From assembly GCA_029264225.1 (NCBI GenBank), contig JARICB010000114.1:1-6991 (forward strand): a stretch of DNA of 6,991 nt, written 5' to 3'. Shown here piece by piece: positions 5,634 through 6,991 of this stretch. The notes beneath the pieces are model-generated. The model had not been told where the DNA came from. It ran no database searches and saw nothing but the letters and a program-made list of their open reading frames with translations. Source of the stretch: Nocardioides sp. Its GTDB lineage: Bacteria; Actinomycetota; Actinomycetes; Propionibacteriales; Nocardioidaceae. Position numbers and translations under genes: made by a program. Within the stretch, counting starts at the first letter, position 1, and each line of letters starts with the position of its first letter.

Positions 5634-6544
5634 CCCAAACCCACGCCGACTACCAGCTGAGTCAGCTCGACCAGCTCGAAGCCGAGTCGATCCACATCTT
5701 CCGTGAGGTCGCCGCCGAGTTCGAAAAGCCAGTGCTGATGTTCTCCGGTGGCAAGGACTCGATCGTCATGCTCCGGCTCGCGGAGAAGGCCTTCTTCCCT
5801 GCGAAGCTGCCCTTCCCCTTGCTCCAGGTCGACACCGGTCTGGACTTCGACGAAGTCCTCGCGTCCCGTGACTCCTGGGTCGAACGACTCGGGTGTCGGA
5901 TGATCGTGGCCACCATCGATGAGGCGATCGCAGCCGGTCACGTCGTCGACGACGGCAAGACCAGCCGCAACCGCCAGCAGATCGGCACGCTGCTCGCCGC
6001 GATCGAGGAGAACGGCTTCACCGCCGCCTTCGGTGGCGGCCGGCGTGACGAGGAGAAGGCCCGGGCCAAGGAGCGGGTCTACTCCCACCGCGACGAGTTC
6101 GGCCAGTGGGACCCCAAGATGCAGCGCCCCGAGCTGTGGAGCCTCTACAACGGCCGCATCCACGCCGGTGAGCACATGCGCATCTTCCCGCTCTCCAACT
6201 GGACCGAGCTGGACATCTGGCACTACATCCATCGCGAGCAGATCGAGATCCCCTCGATCTACTTCGCCCACGAGCGCGAGGTCATCGAGCGCGACGGCAT
6301 GCTGCTCTCCGTCGGGGCCGAGATCCAGCCGAAGGCTGGCGAGCAGGCCGTGCGAAAGATGGTGCGATTCCGCACCGTGGGTGACCGTACCCAGACCGGG
6401 TGCGTCGAGTCCGAGGCAGGCGACACTGCCGCCATCATCGACGAGATCGCCATCGCTCGGGTCACCGAGCGCGGTGCCACCCGTGGCGACGACCGGTTCT
6501 CCGAGGCAGCCATGGAAGACCGCAAGAAGGAAGGCTACTTCTGA
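5630..6544 (+). CDS. cysD: Sulfate adenylyltransferase subunit 2 (ATP sulfurylase small subunit)
   Basis: CysD with the GTPase CysN makes adenosine 5'-phosphosulfate from sulfate and ATP, the entry step of assimilatory sulfate reduction in the cytosol. The 304 residues from ATG 5630 are typical in length. Near the start is [20 protein letters not shown], then the PP-loop F-S-G-G-K-D-S (about residues 38-44) that holds ATP pyrophosphate. Next come [31 protein letters not shown], the [13 protein letters not shown] segment, [15 protein letters not shown] and a C-terminal DRKKEGYF. An in-frame TTG at 5621 has GAGAGG 4 nt upstream and could be the true start, adding three residues; ATG 5630 is preferred because it overlaps the stop of a small upstream ORF. 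It overlaps cysN by 1 nt (TGATG). Confidence 0.96.
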   Translation: MTQTHADYQLSQLDQLEAESIHIFREVAAEFEKPVLMFSGGKDSIVMLRLAEKAFFPAKLPFPLLQVDTGLDFDEVLASRDSWVERLGCRMIVATIDEAIAAGHVVDDGKTSRNRQQIGTLLAAIEENGFTAAFGGGRRDEEKARAKERVYSHRDEFGQWDPKMQRPELWSLYNGRIHAGEHMRIFPLSNWTELDIWHYIHREQIEIPSIYFAHEREVIERDGMLLSVGAEIQPKAGEQAVRKMVRFRTVGDRTQTGCVESEAGDTAAIIDEIAIARVTERGATRGDDRFSEAAMEDRKKEGYF

Positions 6545-6991
6545 TGGCCAGCACCGAGTCCCACAATCCTGACGACATGGACCTGCTCCGGTTCGCGACC
6601 GCAGGGTCGGTCGACGACGGCAAGTCGACCCTTATCGGTCGTCTGCTCCTCGACTCCAAGTCGATCTTCGAGGACCAACTCGAGGCAGTGGAGACGACCA
6701 GCCAGTCCAAGGGCTACGACTACACCGACCTGGCGCTGCTCACCGACGGACTGCGTTCCGAGCGCGAGCAGGGCATCACGATCGACGTGGCCTACCGTTA
6801 CTTCGCCACGCCCACCCGCAAGTTCATCATCGCCGACACCCCGGGCCACATCCAATACACCCGCAACATGGTCACCGGAGCCTCTACCGCCGACGTGGCG
6901 ATCATCCTCGTCGACGCCCGCAAGGGGGTGCTCGAGCAGACCCGTCGCCACGCCTTCCTGTCCGCGCTGCTGGGCATCACGCGCCTGGTCG
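6544..6991 (+). CDS. cysN: Sulfate adenylyltransferase subunit 1, N-terminal part (cut by window end)
   Basis: CysN is the regulatory GTPase of ATP sulfurylase; GTP hydrolysis drives APS formation by CysD. About 149 residues are present before the window ends, all within the EF-Tu-like G domain. They include the P-loop G-S-V-D-D-G-K-S-T (about 21-29), [36 protein letters not shown] (switch I, with G-I-T) and the G3 motif [17 protein letters not shown]. These are standard for CysN. A C-terminal fusion to APS kinase (CysNC), common in actinobacteria, cannot be tested here. The ATG overlaps the cysD stop by one base, so the two subunits are translationally coupled. No stop codon lies in this frame up to the end. 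Confidence 0.95.
   Translation, partial: MASTESHNPDDMDLLRFATAGSVDDGKSTLIGRLLLDSKSIFEDQLEAVETTSQSKGYDYTDLALLTDGLRSEREQGITIDVAYRYFATPTRKFIIADTPGHIQYTRNMVTGASTADVAIILVDARKGVLEQTRRHAFLSALLGITRLV

Noticed and set aside
5546..6271. 241-codon minus-strand ORF opposite cysD
   Set aside because: Shadow of the highly conserved cysD coding sequence.

Overview
The window reads as chromosomal DNA from a high-GC, mycothiol-producing actinobacterium. The evidence is uniform GC-rich codon use, an MshD-type mycothiol synthase, a mycobacterial/streptomycete-type GlnR, a DUF1416 (SseC) protein and a short Cys-containing leader peptide of the actinobacterial type. A member of Nocardioidaceae or a related group is plausible, but this is inference. 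I see no mobile elements, tRNA, rRNA or CRISPR.

Layout. Positions 1-409 (+) hold the C-terminal half of mycothiol synthase. It converges, with 2 nt between the stops, on glnR (412-1155, -). A 44-nt divergent gap separates glnR from a small MoaD/ThiS-type sulfur carrier (1200-1499, +). The 345-nt gap 1500-1844 is a dense regulatory region: a 35-bp near-perfect dyad, a -10 box, a leaderless 25-codon Cys-containing leader ORF (1609-1686), two hairpins, then the RBS of a tandem-rhodanese sulfurtransferase (1845-2708). An operon-like run follows on the + strand: sseC (1-nt overlap), a strong 46-nt intercistronic hairpin, a membrane-anchored thioredoxin-like protein (thiX), a DUF4395 membrane protein (4-nt overlap with thiX, apparently broken by a 1-nt deletion near 3732), and a GH16-type lipoprotein 6 nt further on. 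Next come dtd (5129-5563) and the ATP sulfurylase genes cysD and cysN, which overlap by 1 nt; cysN runs off the end.

How the genes fit together. cysDN activate sulfate for cysteine synthesis, and mshD completes mycothiol, the cysteine-derived thiol of these bacteria. The MoaD-like carrier, rhodanese, SseC, thioredoxin and DUF4395 proteins form a plausible sulfur-transfer or thiol-redox set. From memory, sseC2, cysA2, thiX, glnR and mshD also lie together in Mycobacterium tuberculosis (Rv0814c-Rv0819), so the neighbourhood is conserved. The control region before the sulfurtransferase looks like cysteine-responsive attenuation of the sulfur operon. GlnR (nitrogen control), the GH16 lipoprotein and dtd have no obvious sulfur role.

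The most notable observations are the leader-peptide/attenuator region with its upstream dyad, the frameshifted DUF4395 gene, the sseC-thiX hairpin, and a possible small ORF translationally coupled to cysD.
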